From: Mycobacterium gastri
Lineage (GTDB): Bacteria > Actinomycetota > Actinomycetes > Mycobacteriales > Mycobacteriaceae
DNA length: 64,000 bases
Reading direction: 5' to 3'
NCBI RefSeq assembly: GCF_002102175.1
Contig: NZ_LQOX01000068.1
Location: 24,294 to 88,293 of the forward strand
Shown in pieces: positions 1 through 10,392 of the stretch; within the stretch, counting starts at the first letter, position 1; each line of letters starts with the position of its first letter. Below the pieces are notes generated by a model. That model made no database searches, was not told the origin of the DNA, and saw only the letters and a program-made list of their open reading frames with translations. A program made the position numbers and the translations under genes.

Positions 1-1161
1 TCCGTTAACTTCCCCGGTGCGCAGTCCGTGGATCGCGATCAGGCCGGTGAGTAGGGCATCCATGATGCCCTCGAACACCTCTTTCTCGCCACCACTGCCG
101 TCACTGACGACGATCGCGTCGTTGGTCATCAGGTGACCGACATTCCGGACGAATAGCAGGCTGCGGCCGGGCAGAGTCAGCTCGCCGCCGTCGGGTGTGG
201 TGTAGGTGCGGTCCTGGTTGAGGATCCGGGTGAAGGTCTTGCCGTCCTTGGTGACCTCCTCGGCCAGGTCACCCTTGTTCAGCCCGAGCCAGTTGCGGTA
301 CCCGAGCACTTTGTCGTCCGCATCGACGGCGGCCACCGAATCCTCGAAGTCCATGATCGTGGTCACCGCCGACTCCAGGACCACGTCTTTGACCCCCGCG
401 CGGTCGGTGGAGCCAATCGGCGACTCCGGGTCGATCAGGATCTCGATATGCAACCCGTGGTTGACCAGCAGCACCGAAGTCGGGGCCGCGGCCGCGCCGG
501 TATACCCGGCGAACTGGCCCGGGTCGGCCAGTCCTGACGACGAATCCCCTAGGGAAACCACCAGTTGGCCGTCTTCCACCATGAAGCCGGTGGCATCGGC
601 GTAAGAGCCCGCGGACAGCGGCACGCTGTCGTCGAGGAACTTGCGTGCGTAGGCGATCACCTTGTCGCCGCGAACATGGTTGTAGCTGGTGCCCTTTTCG
701 GCCCCGTCGCTTTCCGGGATGACGTCGGTGCCGTACAACGCGTCGTACAGCGAGCCCCAACGGGCGTTGGCCGCATTCAGCGCGAAGCGCGCGTTGAGTA
801 TGGGCACCACCAGTTGCGGGCCGGCGGTCGTAGTGATCTCGTCGTCAACCCCCGAGGTGGTGATGGTGAAATCCTCGGGTTCGGGGAGCAAATACCCGAT
901 GTCGGTGAGGAACTGCCGGTAAGCCTCGGGGTCCAGTGGCTCGATGACCCGATGCCGATGCCATTTGTCGATCTGTGCCTGCAGCTCATCCCTGACCTTG
1001 AGTAATTCCTGGTTCTGCGGGGTGAGGTCGGTGACCACTTTGTCGACGCCGGCCCAGAAGCTGTCCGGGTCCAGATCGGTGCCGGGCAGGGCCTCGTTGT
1101 TCACGAAGTCGTAGAGCACTCGAGCGACGCGCAGGTTCCCCGCCGGCACGCGGTCTGTCAT
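1..1161 (-). CDS. glcB: Malate synthase G, N-terminal part (cut by window edge)
   Basis: Condenses glyoxylate with acetyl-CoA to malate in the glyoxylate shunt. The minus-strand frame is open from the ATG at 1161 to base 1, giving the first 387 residues of a protein usually about 740 long. It begins [20 protein letters not shown] and follows the mycobacterial GlcB sequence closely throughout, for example the stretch around residues 165-180 ([19 protein letters not shown]) and [11 protein letters not shown] near 270. A GGAGGA ribosome site lies 5-10 bases before the ATG. The C-terminal catalytic part lies outside the window. Upstream DNA carries short tandem repeats and a palindrome. Identification is very secure. 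Confidence 0.96.
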   Translation of the reverse strand, partial: MTDRVPAGNLRVARVLYDFVNNEALPGTDLDPDSFWAGVDKVVTDLTPQNQELLKVRDELQAQIDKWHRHRVIEPLDPEAYRQFLTDIGYLLPEPEDFTITTSGVDDEITTTAGPQLVVPILNARFALNAANARWGSLYDALYGTDVIPESDGAEKGTSYNHVRGDKVIAYARKFLDDSVPLSAGSYADATGFMVEDGQLVVSLGDSSSGLADPGQFAGYTGAAAAPTSVLLVNHGLHIEILIDPESPIGSTDRAGVKDVVLESAVTTIMDFEDSVAAVDADDKVLGYRNWLGLNKGDLAEEVTKDGKTFTRILNQDRTYTTPDGGELTLPGRSLLFVRNVGHLMTNDAIVVSDGSGGEKEVFEGIMDALLTGLIAIHGLRTGEVNG

Positions 1162-1256
1162 GATTCTCCTCCAAAATTGGCCGGTACTCGGCGGTACTTG
1201 CCGATACTTGGGCCCCACTGGCTTCTCACTGGCTTCTCGCTGGCTACGACCTCAGC

Positions 1257-1270
1257 CTACCGATCGGTAG
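1257..1270. promoter_or_regulatory. 14-bp palindrome upstream of glcB, possible operator
   Basis: CTACCGATCGGTAG is a perfect palindrome about 95 bases before the glcB start codon. Its size and form suit a TetR-type or similar dimeric regulator, but this is inference from symmetry only. Confidence 0.4.
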
Positions 1271-1338
1271 CCTGACGAGCCTATCCGGCCAACCGCAAGG
1301 GCAGGTCACGGAGCGCCCAAAGCCCCGCCGTCGGTAGG

Positions 1339-1357
1339 CAGCCGGCCCTGCCGGCTG
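1339..1357 (-). terminator. Hairpin downstream of the CBS-domain gene
   Basis: CAGCCGGC and GCCGGCTG form an 8-bp perfect stem around a 3-base loop, about 110 bases after the stop of the minus-strand gene at 1466. There is no clear U tract, as is common for mycobacterial intrinsic terminators. It could also be an ordinary GC-rich inverted repeat. Confidence 0.4.
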
Positions 1358-1465
1358 GGCTCTGGCAACGCATTTTGACGGCATTTTCACGCTGGCTGGG
1401 CACGGCGGGCGCTTCGGCCGCCGATCATCCCGGGCCCATGTCGCGGTACCGGTCAGCCTGGCTGG

Positions 1466-2515
1466 TCAGTCGCGGTTTCGCTGGTCGCGCATGGTGCCGA
1501 CCAAGTCTTCCACCAGGTCCTCAAGCGCCACCATCCCGACCACGGTGCCGTCGTCGGAAGTTACCAAAGCCAGGTGACTGTTGCTGCGGCGCATCCGCGA
1601 CAAGGCATCGGCCAGTGGCAGTGCCTTGGGAACCTGCGGCAGCGGGCGCACCATGTCGACCTTGATCACGGTGTCGGCGCCTTCGCCCAGCGCCAACACG
1701 TCCTTGATGTGCACGTACCCGATGAATGTGCCGCGATCCACAACCGGGAACCGCGAGAAGCCGGTCTGCGCCAACGCCTGTTCGACCGCCCCAACCGTCG
1801 GGCCCGATCCCACCGCCGCCACCGGCACGGAACGAATGTCGGGCATCGGAACCGCGACATCGGCGACGACCCGGGTGCGGATCCGCAGCGCGCGGGTCAG
1901 CCTGGTGTGCTCCTCGGGGTCCAGCAAACCTTCGGAGACCGATTCGGCGATCATCTCCGAGAGCTCCACCGTGGAAACCGTGACGTCGAGTTCATCCTTG
2001 GGCTCCACCCCGAGCGCACGCAGTATCGCGTTGGCGGTCTTGTTGTACAGGACGATGACCGGACGCGCGGCGCGCACGTACGGCAGGTAGATCGGGACCA
2101 GCAACATCGCCGTCCGTTCCGGGCCAGCTAGCGCGATGTTCTTCGGCACCATCTCGCCGAGCAGCACGTGCAGCGTCACCACAATGGCCAGCGCCACCAC
2201 GAACGACAACGTGTGCAGCAACCGCGGATGCATCCCGGCCAGCCCGAACGACTTCTGCAGCAACTCGGCCACCGCCGGCTCGCCGATGCGCCCGAGCAGC
2301 AGCGAGGACACCGTGACGCCCAGCTGGGCACCGGCCAGCATCGAGGGGAGCCGTTCGCCGGCCCGGATGACGATGACCGCACTCGTCCGGCCCTGCTCGG
2401 CCAACGCTTCCAAGCGGTCACGACGGGCCGAGATCAGCGCGAACTCCGCGCCGACGAAAAACGCGTTGGCACCGATCAGCAGGATCGCCAACGCCACGGC
2501 CAGCATGGGGTTCAT
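1466..2515 (-). CDS. CBS-domain DUF21 membrane protein (Rv1841c-like)
   Basis: A 349-residue protein of the CorC/hemolysin-C-like family. An N-terminal DUF21 membrane region (about residues 1-180, several hydrophobic helices such as [21 protein letters not shown]) precedes a pair of CBS domains (about 200-330). These families are linked to magnesium or other cation efflux in other bacteria; the true substrate here is unknown. The start was set at MNPMLAV because it overlaps the upstream stop by four bases (ATGA, 2512-2515) and matches the M. tuberculosis length. It forms a translationally coupled pair with its paralogue upstream. It lacks the C-terminal CorC_HlyC domain seen in that partner. 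Confidence 0.85.
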   Translation of the reverse strand: MNPMLAVALAILLIGANAFFVGAEFALISARRDRLEALAEQGRTSAVIVIRAGERLPSMLAGAQLGVTVSSLLLGRIGEPAVAELLQKSFGLAGMHPRLLHTLSFVVALAIVVTLHVLLGEMVPKNIALAGPERTAMLLVPIYLPYVRAARPVIVLYNKTANAILRALGVEPKDELDVTVSTVELSEMIAESVSEGLLDPEEHTRLTRALRIRTRVVADVAVPMPDIRSVPVAAVGSGPTVGAVEQALAQTGFSRFPVVDRGTFIGYVHIKDVLALGEGADTVIKVDMVRPLPQVPKALPLADALSRMRRSNSHLALVTSDDGTVVGMVALEDLVEDLVGTMRDQRNRD

Positions 2516-3894
2516 CGGCCACCACGCCGTGCGCCGTGTTCCTGGTGCCCGTCCGGATGGCCGCGCAGTTCGGTCAGTTCGAGCAGGTCGATCCGGCGGC
2601 CGTCCATCTGCACCACCCTGGCCCGCCAGCACACCGACTCATCCGGCAGACGATCGACGTCCAACGCGGGAAGGTCGACCGACTCGCCAGCCACCGGGAT
2701 ATGTCCGAGCTCGCGCAGCACCAAGCCCCCGATCGTCTCGTAGGGCCCCTCCGGCGCGCGGTAGCCGGTGGCGGTCGCCACCTCGTCGATGCGAAGCAGA
2801 CCCGATACCCGCCATCCGGCACCGGCCGCGACCACATCGGGTGTGGCATCGTCGTGTTCGTCGCGGACGTCGCCGACGATTTCCTCGATCAGGTCCTCCA
2901 GGGTGACCATGCCCGCGGTGCCGCCGTACTCGTCGACCACCATCACGGTCTGCAACGGATTGGCACGAATCTGGCCCATCACCGCATCGCCGTCCAGTGT
3001 CGACGGCACCACCGCAACCGGCTGGGCCACGGCGGTCAGCCGGGTGTGCGCGCGATCGGCAGACTCCACGTCGAACGCCTGCTTGACATGCACGATGCCG
3101 ACCGTCTCGTCCAGGTCGCCGCGGACAACCGGGAACCGCGAGAAACCGGATGCCGCGACGGCCGCGACCATGTCGGCGATGGTGTCGTCGGTCTGCAGCG
3201 CCACGATCTTCGATCGCGGCGTCATCAGCTCCTCTGCCGTCAGGGCACCGAACTGCAGGGATCTGCGCATCAGCGATGCGGTCGCGTCGTCCAGCGAGCC
3301 GCGGCGAGCCGAGGCACGCACCAGCGACACCAGCTCCTGCGGGGTGCGCGCTGAGCGCAGTTCCTCGGCCGGCTCGATCCCGAGTTGACGCATGATCCAG
3401 TTCGCCGCTCCGTTGGTCAACCGGATCGCCGGCGTGAGCAGCGCCGAGAACAACCATTGGGGAAGCACGACGGCGCGTGCGGTCCGCAGCGGGCGTGCCA
3501 CTGCCAGGTATTTGGGGACCAATTCGCCGAACACCATCGACAGCGACGTCACCAGCACCAGCGCCAGAAACGTCGTGATTGCATCAGACATCCGATCCGA
3601 GATTCCGATGGCGGTGAGTGCCGGGTACGGGAGCTCGCCCACCAAGGGTTCCGTCAGGTAACCGGTCGTCAGAGTGGTGATGGAGATACCCAACTGTGCG
3701 CCGGACAGCTGGAACGACAGCCGGCGATGTGCGCGCTGGATGAACCGGTCGCGGGTGCTGCCAGCGCGGGCGTTCGCATCGACGGTGCTGCGGTCCAGCG
3801 CGGTCAGCGAAAATTCCGCCGCGACGAATACCGCGGTGCCGAAGGCGAGTGCCAAGATGGCGGCGATGCTGGCGATGGGGCCGGCGAACATCAT
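2512..3894 (-). CDS. CBS-domain and CorC_HlyC membrane protein (Rv1842c-like)
   Basis: A 460-residue paralogue of the downstream gene. DUF21 transmembrane region at about 1-200 ([19 protein letters not shown] at the start), two CBS domains at about 215-345, with the typical signature [20 protein letters not shown] near 320-340, and a C-terminal CorC_HlyC transporter-associated domain at about 360-445. Likely an inner-membrane transporter or regulator of cation homeostasis. Its stop overlaps the start of the next gene by four bases, so the two are probably co-translated and may form a heteromer. Two adjacent ATG codons are possible starts. Confidence 0.85.
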   Translation of the reverse strand: MMFAGPIASIAAILALAFGTAVFVAAEFSLTALDRSTVDANARAGSTRDRFIQRAHRRLSFQLSGAQLGISITTLTTGYLTEPLVGELPYPALTAIGISDRMSDAITTFLALVLVTSLSMVFGELVPKYLAVARPLRTARAVVLPQWLFSALLTPAIRLTNGAANWIMRQLGIEPAEELRSARTPQELVSLVRASARRGSLDDATASLMRRSLQFGALTAEELMTPRSKIVALQTDDTIADMVAAVAASGFSRFPVVRGDLDETVGIVHVKQAFDVESADRAHTRLTAVAQPVAVVPSTLDGDAVMGQIRANPLQTVMVVDEYGGTAGMVTLEDLIEEIVGDVRDEHDDATPDVVAAGAGWRVSGLLRIDEVATATGYRAPEGPYETIGGLVLRELGHIPVAGESVDLPALDVDRLPDESVCWRARVVQMDGRRIDLLELTELRGHPDGHQEHGARRGGR

Positions 3895-4093
3895 GGGCGG
3901 CCCGGTGGTCGTGATGTCGCCGCATCCCGCTGCGACGCCGGGCAGGGCCCGCCCCCGAAGCCAACGGCTCCGACGGGTGCCTGCGGCACGTCATCCCTTT
4001 CGCTCGATCCCGCGGCGCGGCGCAGCGGGACTGAAGTCCATATCGTAGCGAAACCGTTCGGCGCGAATCAGTCCCCGCCGCCGGTGATCGCAC

Positions 4094-5563
<1,470 letters not shown>

Positions 5564-7015
5564 CTATGCGGGCACTTCGCGGCGGTCTGCGCCCCATAGG
5601 GTGTGGAACTTGCCCGGTCCGTCGATCCGCCCGTACGTGTGTGCGCCGAAGAAGTCGCGTTGGGCCTGGGTGAGTGCGGCAGGCAGCCGCTCGGTGCGCA
5701 GCGCGTCGTAGTACGACAGGGCCGACGAGAACCCGGGCGTTGGGATACCCAACTGCACCGCGGTGGACACCACACGCCGCCAACTGTCGATAGCCGACTC
5801 AACCGCGCTGCGGAAATAGGGCGCGATGAGCAAGCTGGCCAGGTCGGGTTCGGCGTCGAACGCCTCCTTGATGCGGTTGAGGAATTTCGCCCGGATGATG
5901 CAGCCGCCGCGCCAGATGGTGGCCAGGTCGCCGGGTGAGATGTTCCAGCCGTATTCGGCGCTGCCGGCCTGGATCTGGTTGAAGCCCTGCGCGTAGGCCA
6001 CGATCTTGGAGGCGTACAACGCCCGGCGGACGTTCTCGGTGAACGTGTCGGGGTCGGCGGGCTGGTCGCCGAGCCGTCCGGAAGCCAGCCCGCGGGCCGC
6101 CGCACGCTGCTCCACCGATCCCGATAGCGCACGGGCGAACACCGCCTCGGCGATGCCGGTCACCGGCACTCCCAGATCCAGGGCGGATTTGACCGTCCAG
6201 CGCCCGGTGCCTTTCTGCTCCGCCTGGTCGAGGATCACATCGACGAGCGGTCTACCGGTCTTGGCGTCGTTTTGCCGCAATACCTCGGCGGTGATCTCGA
6301 CCAGATAGCTGTCCAGGTCGCCCTTGTTCCACTCGGTGAACACCTCGGCGATCTGCGGTGCGCGCAGCCCCAGCCCGTCGCGGAGCAGCTGGTAGGCCTC
6401 GCCGATCAGTTGCATGTCGGAGTACTCGATCCCGTTGTGCACCATCTTGACGAAGTGCCCGGAGCCGTCGGGGCCGATATGGGTACAGCACGGCACGCCG
6501 TCGACGTGTGCCGAGATCTCCTCAAGCAGCGGGCCCAGCGACTTGTACGACTCGGCGGGCCCGCCGGGCATGATCGACGGCCCGTGCAGCGCGCCCTCTT
6601 CGCCGCCGGAGATGCCGGCGCCGACGAAGTGCAGTCCGCGTTCCCGCATCGCCTTCTCGCGACGAATGGTGTCGGTGTAGAGGGCATTGCCGCCGTCGAT
6701 GATGATGTCGGCGGGTTCCATGGCGTCGGCGAGCTGGTTGATCACAGCGTCGGTCGGGTCACCGGCTTTGACCATGATCAGCACCCGGCGCGGGGTTTGC
6801 AGCGCGGCCAGAAACTCCGGAATCGTTTCGCTACGCACGAACTTTCCTTCGGACCCGTGCTCTTTCAGCAGCGCATCGGTCTTGGCGATGGACCGGTTGT
6901 GCAGCGCCACCGTGTAGCCGTGCCGGGCGAAATTGCGGGCGATGTTCGAACCCATCACCGCCAGGCCGGTGACGCCGATCTGCGCGGTGGCGGTGCTCGA
7001 TTCCGAGGAACTCAT
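5564..7015 (-). CDS. gnd1: 6-phosphogluconate dehydrogenase (decarboxylating)
   Basis: A 483-residue NADP-type enzyme of the oxidative pentose phosphate pathway, converting 6-phosphogluconate to ribulose 5-phosphate. The N-terminal Rossmann motif is GVTGLAVMGSNIARNFARHG (about 12-31). Substrate and catalytic sites include IIDGGNALYTDT, GAGISGGEEGALHGPSIMPG and GHFVKMVHNGIEYSDMQLI with the catalytic lysine. Length fits the long, E. coli-type enzyme. The ATG at 7015 was preferred over far-upstream starts because the protein then matches M. tuberculosis Gnd1 and an AAAGG ribosome site sits just upstream. Confidence 0.95.
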   Translation of the reverse strand: MSSSESSTATAQIGVTGLAVMGSNIARNFARHGYTVALHNRSIAKTDALLKEHGSEGKFVRSETIPEFLAALQTPRRVLIMVKAGDPTDAVINQLADAMEPADIIIDGGNALYTDTIRREKAMRERGLHFVGAGISGGEEGALHGPSIMPGGPAESYKSLGPLLEEISAHVDGVPCCTHIGPDGSGHFVKMVHNGIEYSDMQLIGEAYQLLRDGLGLRAPQIAEVFTEWNKGDLDSYLVEITAEVLRQNDAKTGRPLVDVILDQAEQKGTGRWTVKSALDLGVPVTGIAEAVFARALSGSVEQRAAARGLASGRLGDQPADPDTFTENVRRALYASKIVAYAQGFNQIQAGSAEYGWNISPGDLATIWRGGCIIRAKFLNRIKEAFDAEPDLASLLIAPYFRSAVESAIDSWRRVVSTAVQLGIPTPGFSSALSYYDALRTERLPAALTQAQRDFFGAHTYGRIDGPGKFHTLWGADRREVPA

Positions 7016-7134
7016 GTGCTGCCTTTCGGTCAGGCCTGTCAGGTTGGCGAACTCTTGCCGAAGCTGTCCGGCAAGGCTGGTCCGACACACTGTGGCACAG
7101 TGGCGTCGCGGTCTTCCAAGGTGTTTGGTCCTTG

Positions 7135-8085
7135 TCAGACGCCGAACAGCCGCTGCAGCTCGGTGAGCCACGGGACGGCCAGCGCGACGGTGGGTACGAC
7201 CAGCACCGCGGCCGCGGCCAGATACGCGGTCACGGATAGCGCCCGGCTGTTGCCGCGCCCGGCCAGCCGGCGCACCCGCACCACGGTGCAGGGGCCTCCC
7301 GCGGCCAGGGCACCCGACGGCGCTCCGGAGGAGGCACAGGCGACCAGGGCCCGGGCCAGCGCCGCGCGACCGGCCGCGCGCACCGCGGCGTCGTCGGCGA
7401 GCAGTTCGACCAGGAGCTGCACCGCACGCAGCGCGTTGGCGCTGCGGACGAGCCGCGGAAACGCCGCGTGCAGGGCGGTGAACGCTTCCAGGACCAGGTC
7501 GTGGCGGGCCCGCAGATGCGCCCGCTCGTGGGTGAGGATTGCGGCGACTTCCTTGTGGGTCAGCGCGGTCAAGGTTCCCTCGCTGACCACCACCCGGCTG
7601 CGGACCCCGGGCAGGCAATAGGCAAGCGGTTGCGCCACGTTGAGCACGCGCAGATCCCGGGTTCGCGCGCAAGGCTCGGCCAGCGCGGCGCCGTGCCCTA
7701 CTCCAACCAGATCGACCACCATGCGGTGATGGGCCCGACGGCGGCGAGTGGCGATGGCCACCCGAACTATGGCAACCATCAGCCGGGTCCCGACCAGCAC
7801 AGTCAGCGTGAAGACGGTGATATATGCCGCCCACAAAGGCCAGCCGAGCCGGATTCGGGCGTCGAGGACACCGGCAGTAGGCCGCCCGTCAGCGCCGGGC
7901 ATAAGCAGCCGGCTGGCGATGGCGATGCCCGCGCTGAACGCCGAAAGCGCCGCGGCCAGGGCTATCGCTTGCCAGAGCACCATCGCGGCCCGCGGGGCGC
8001 GCAGCGGCCAGGTCGCTCGTGCCAACAAGGCTGGTGTCGGGCCAGCCAGCAGCACCGCGAGGATGGTGAAGGCCAGCGCGGACAC
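7135..8085 (-). CDS. M56-family (BlaR1-like) membrane metalloprotease
   Basis: A 316-residue membrane protein, Rv1845c-like. Hydrophobic helices at about 1-25, 35-60 and 85-110 precede a zinc protease motif HERAH in AAILTHERAHLRARHD near residue 190, and one more helix closes the C-terminus. Unlike staphylococcal BlaR1 it lacks a penicillin-binding sensor domain. In M. tuberculosis the gene is paired with, and regulated by, BlaI, and the family is believed to cleave the BlaI repressor. Here it lies 14 bases downstream of blaI, so the two form one operon. Its signal is not evident from the sequence. Confidence 0.88.
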   Translation of the reverse strand: MSALAFTILAVLLAGPTPALLARATWPLRAPRAAMVLWQAIALAAALSAFSAGIAIASRLLMPGADGRPTAGVLDARIRLGWPLWAAYITVFTLTVLVGTRLMVAIVRVAIATRRRRAHHRMVVDLVGVGHGAALAEPCARTRDLRVLNVAQPLAYCLPGVRSRVVVSEGTLTALTHKEVAAILTHERAHLRARHDLVLEAFTALHAAFPRLVRSANALRAVQLLVELLADDAAVRAAGRAALARALVACASSGAPSGALAAGGPCTVVRVRRLAGRGNSRALSVTAYLAAAAVLVVPTVALAVPWLTELQRLFGV

Positions 8086-8099
8086 GCTGCTAGTCTCTC

Positions 8100-8516
8100 T
8101 CAGTCCTCCGCCGGAGCGCCAGCAGATGGGGGAATGCGGTGAGCCGCTTCCAATTCGGCAAGAGCGCGGCGAAGTGCGTCGGCCTCGTCCGCACCGACGC
8201 GCTCGACGAAGTGCACCAGCGCGGCCTGTCTGCTGCCGGAGTCCTCGGCCTGGGCCAGCGCATCGACCATCAGACCGGCGACCAACTCGTCGCGACCGTG
8301 CACGGGTGCGTAGCGGTGGGCCCGATCGTCGCGGATCTGCGAGACGAGGTTCTTTTTCGCCAACCGTTGCAGCACGGTCATAACGGTGGTGTAGGCAAGG
8401 TCACGTCGCGCCGATAACGCTACGTGGACCTGGCGGACGGTCTGGGGTTCCGGCGTGGACCACAGGTGGTCCATCACGGCACGTTCCAGATCCCCCAGCC
8501 GCGTCAGCTTGGCCAT
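8100..8516 (-). CDS. blaI: BlaI transcriptional repressor
   Basis: A 138-residue winged-helix repressor of the BlaI/MecI family, the same length as M. tuberculosis BlaI. The DNA-binding domain covers about 1-80 (LGDLERAVMDHLWSTPEP then LAYTTVMTVLQRLAKKNLV), followed by a dimerisation helix. BlaI controls the beta-lactamase gene and some respiration genes in M. tuberculosis. The ATG at 8516 was chosen over one nine codons upstream because of the GGGAGAG ribosome site and the family length. It heads an operon with the M56 protease and probably represses itself through the palindrome at 8560-8576. Confidence 0.93.
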   Translation of the reverse strand: MAKLTRLGDLERAVMDHLWSTPEPQTVRQVHVALSARRDLAYTTVMTVLQRLAKKNLVSQIRDDRAHRYAPVHGRDELVAGLMVDALAQAEDSGSRQAALVHFVERVGADEADALRRALAELEAAHRIPPSAGAPAED

Positions 8517-8559
8517 AGTTCGTTCTCTCCCTGAGCGTTGCACCCAGCGTACTCCGGTT

Positions 8560-8576
8560 TACTACCGACTGTCGTA
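8560..8576. promoter_or_regulatory. Candidate BlaI operator
   Basis: TACTACCGACTGTCGTA is an imperfect inverted repeat (TACTAC and GTCGTA around five bases, one mismatch) 44 bases before the blaI start. Autoregulation is known for BlaI in M. tuberculosis. I assign the site by its symmetry and position. Confidence 0.55.
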
Positions 8577-8671
8577 TCCAGCTGGTCCCGAAGCCCCGCC
8601 ATTAAGGGCGGCTACCGCGGCACTGGCAATTCGGAGTTGGACCCCCTTAGGCAACTCTGTCCATTCGGTGC

Positions 8672-8701
8672 TTGCAGAATTAGGGCAGCCTTGCCTATCC
8701 T
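8672..8701 (+). promoter_or_regulatory. IdeR box overlapping a sigma-70-type promoter
   Basis: TTAGGGCAGCCTTGCCTAT at 8680-8698 matches the mycobacterial iron box (core TTAGG..AGCCT..CCTA). It covers the space between a -35 like TTGCAG (8672-8677) and a -10 like TATCCT (8696-8701), 18 bases apart. Iron-loaded IdeR bound here should block transcription, so the downstream transcript would appear in low iron. Confidence 0.75.
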
Positions 8702-8706
8702 TAGTG

Positions 8707-8812
8707 TGGTCGAGCAATACATGACCGTGCCGGAGTCCTGAGGGCTGCAGTGACCCCCGGTCTACTCGATCGGCGAGCCCCGTGCTGCTGCACGGGGCTC
8801 GCCCGCTGTTCG
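8707..8812 (+). ncRNA. mrsI: Candidate MrsI-type iron-sparing small RNA
   Basis: There is no credible ORF between the IdeR-controlled promoter and the hairpin at 8772-8803. That hairpin has a perfect 13-bp GC-rich stem and a 6-base loop. Together they outline a transcript of about 100 bases. M. tuberculosis makes the IdeR-regulated sRNA MrsI (ncRv11846) from the same interval between blaI and Rv1847; it represses non-essential iron proteins including bfrA. Position, iron box, length and hairpin agree. The 5' end is inferred from the -10, the 3' end from the hairpin; sequence identity to MrsI was not checked. Confidence 0.68.
8772..8803 (+). terminator. Strong hairpin ending the candidate sRNA
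   Basis: GGCGAGCCCCGTG and CACGGGGCTCGCC pair perfectly over 13 bp around the loop CTGCTG. The following bases hold only a weak U-rich run, typical of mycobacterial terminators. It separates the sRNA from the thioesterase gene at 8877. Confidence 0.65.
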
Positions 8813-8876
8813 CCCTGGGGCGATCCTTGGCGCCCGCAGACCTGGGGGAACCGACCGATACCGATGGTGTAGACAC

Positions 8877-9317
8877 ATGAACGTGCCAACGGACCCGGAC
8901 CCGGACACAGGTGTCAGCCCACCGACGTTCACCGCGCCGTTCGACAATCAGCTGGGTCTGCAGTTCACCGAGCTCAGCCCCGACGGCGCACGCGCGCAGC
9001 TGAAGGTCAAACCCGAGCTGTTGCAGCCGATGGGCATCGTGCACGGTGGTGTGTACTGCTCGATGATCGAGAGCATGGCCAGCGTGGCGGCGTTCACCTG
9101 GCTCAGTACCCGTGGCGGCGGGGGCGTGGTCGGCGTCAACAACAACACCGATTTTCTGCATGCCATCAGGTCGGGGATGGTGTACGGCGCCGCCGAACCA
9201 TTGCATCGGGGCCGGCGTCAACAGCTGTGGTTGGTCGTCATCACCGACGAGACCGATCGGGTGGTGGCCCGGGGTCAGGTGCGGCTGCAGAATCTGGAGC
9301 CGTCGCCAGACTCCTGA
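8877..9317 (+). CDS. PaaI-type hotdog thioesterase (Rv1847-like)
   Basis: A 146-residue single hotdog-fold protein. The helix motif after the first strands, [20 protein letters not shown] at about 52-71, is the PaaI/YdiI acyl-CoA thioesterase signature with HGG and a downstream acidic residue. Such enzymes hydrolyse acyl- or aryl-CoA; the natural substrate is unknown. The first about 20 residues, rich in Pro and Asp, are outside the domain. It stands alone between the sRNA locus and a PPE remnant that ends three bases after its stop on the other strand. Confidence 0.85.
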   Translation: MNVPTDPDPDTGVSPPTFTAPFDNQLGLQFTELSPDGARAQLKVKPELLQPMGIVHGGVYCSMIESMASVAAFTWLSTRGGGGVVGVNNNTDFLHAIRSGMVYGAAEPLHRGRRQQLWLVVITDETDRVVARGQVRLQNLEPSPDS

Positions 9318-9319
9318 CC

Positions 9320-9589
9320 TCAACGTCGCCGGGTCTGCTGCGCCAGGGCGGCCGTAACGCTCGTCCACGACACAAACGGCGCCACGGCGGCAACCATGGA
9401 TCTCGACGACGGCCCCACCCACGGCCCATCCATCAACTTCGACACCACTGCCCGATACGACGCCGCCGTCGAATGCAGCTCCGCCACCAACCTGTCCCAG
9501 GCCACGGCGGCTGTCACCAACGGCCCCGATCCCGGGCCCGCGTACATCCGACCGGAGTTGACCTCCGGCGGCAACACCGAGAAATCCAA
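9320..9589 (-). pseudogene. Truncated PPE-family gene remnant
   Basis: The minus-strand frame opens with [20 protein letters not shown] and continues with [21 protein letters not shown], clear matches to the N-terminal half of a PPE domain. It stops after 89 residues, whereas the PPE domain alone is about 180 and whole proteins are usually longer. The usual ATG is replaced by TTG at 9589, and no PE or ESX gene is next to it. The frame is undamaged over the part kept, so decay may be recent. It abuts the stop of the thioesterase gene (9317) tail to tail. Most likely a non-functional fragment left by recombination. Confidence 0.82.
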
Positions 9590-9781
9590 CGCCAGAGCCC
9601 CCTCACACCTGACCCGGCACCAGACCAAACATTCTCGGCCGCAACACTGTTCGGATGTCAACTTGGTGCTCGGTTTCGAGCGCCGTTGTTGGCGCACGAA
9701 TGGCGGCCCCCACGACGGCCGACTCGCCGAGCCGGGGCTCCCCGGGACAACACCGCTGGACCCATGGCAGGATCGGAGGCC
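9590..9781. other. Intergenic DNA upstream of ureA
   Basis: With the PPE remnant this fills the 464 bases between the thioesterase and urease genes. No other recognisable coding sequence was found. The urease promoter should be here or just upstream; no confident -10/-35 pair was assigned. Confidence 0.45.
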
Positions 9782-10084
9782 ATGCGTCTGACGCCGCATG
9801 AGCAAGAGCGACTTCTGTTGTCCTACGCCGCCGAGCTGGCCCGCCGCCGTCGGTCACGCGGTTTGCGCCTCAATCACCCCGAAGCCGTCGCAGTGATCAC
9901 CGACCACATCCTGGAAGGCGCGCGGGACGGCCGCACCGTCGCCGAGCTGATGGCGAGCGGATGCGATGTGCTGACCCGCGACGACGTGATGGAGGGAGTA
10001 CCGGAGATGATCAAGGACGTGCAAGTGGAAGCGACATTCCCGGACGGCACCAAGTTGGTCACCGTCCATCACCCGATCGCATGA
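9782..10084 (+). CDS. ureA: Urease gamma subunit
   Basis: A 100-residue gamma subunit of the nickel enzyme that hydrolyses urea to ammonia and carbamate. It begins [20 protein letters not shown] and contains [21 protein letters not shown] and [26 protein letters not shown] split over its length, as in all UreA. The ATG at 9782 gives the normal 100-residue length; longer upstream frames are not UreA-like. It heads ureABCFGD, and its stop overlaps the ureB start by four bases (10081-10084). Confidence 0.97.
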   Translation: MRLTPHEQERLLLSYAAELARRRRSRGLRLNHPEAVAVITDHILEGARDGRTVAELMASGCDVLTRDDVMEGVPEMIKDVQVEATFPDGTKLVTVHHPIA

Positions 10085-10392
10085 TTCCCGGCGAAATCCT
10101 TTACGGCAGCGGCGACATCGACGTCAACGCGGGCGCGCAGCGGCTGGAGATGCAGGTTGTCAACACTGGTGACCGCCCGGTCCAGGTCGGCAGTCACGTC
10201 CATCTTCCGCAGGCCAATGCGGCGCTGTCGTTCGATCGCGCGGCGGCCCATGGTTACCGGTTGGACATTCCGGCGGCCACCGCGGTCCGCTTCGAGCCCG
10301 GCGTTTCCCGAACCGTCCGGTTGGTTCCGCTGCGCGGGCGACGAGAGGTCCACGGGTTGACACTGGATCCGCCGGGAAGGCTCGACGCTTAA
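10081..10392 (+). CDS. ureB: Urease beta subunit
   Basis: A 103-residue beta subunit starting [20 protein letters not shown]. The family core [20 protein letters not shown] is present; here HVHLPQAN replaces the usual HFHFFEVN, a form also seen in M. tuberculosis. The C-terminus [13 protein letters not shown] is shortened relative to enteric UreB, again as in mycobacteria. It overlaps ureA by four bases and ureC by one base (TAATG at 10390-10394), indicating tight translational coupling and equal subunit supply. Confidence 0.96.
   Translation: MIPGEILYGSGDIDVNAGAQRLEMQVVNTGDRPVQVGSHVHLPQANAALSFDRAAAHGYRLDIPAATAVRFEPGVSRTVRLVPLRGRREVHGLTLDPPGRLDA

Larger units (their letters stand above)
1162..1465. 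other. Intergenic region upstream of glcB with short tandem repeats
   Basis: No gene is seen. Next to the glcB start (1181-1210) are three 10-base direct repeats of the type CCGGTACTCG / GCGGTACTTG / CCGATACTTG. At 1216-1245 the 11-mer CACTGGCTTCT occurs twice and then partially. A perfect 14-bp palindrome, CTACCGATCGGTAG, is at 1257-1270. The region must contain the glcB promoter; the palindrome looks like a dimeric repressor site, but which regulator is unknown. Confidence 0.6.

Noticed and set aside
9396..9791. Plus-strand ORF of 131 codons upstream of ureA
   Set aside because: It is the antisense shadow of the PPE remnant and overlaps ureA; composition is not protein-like.
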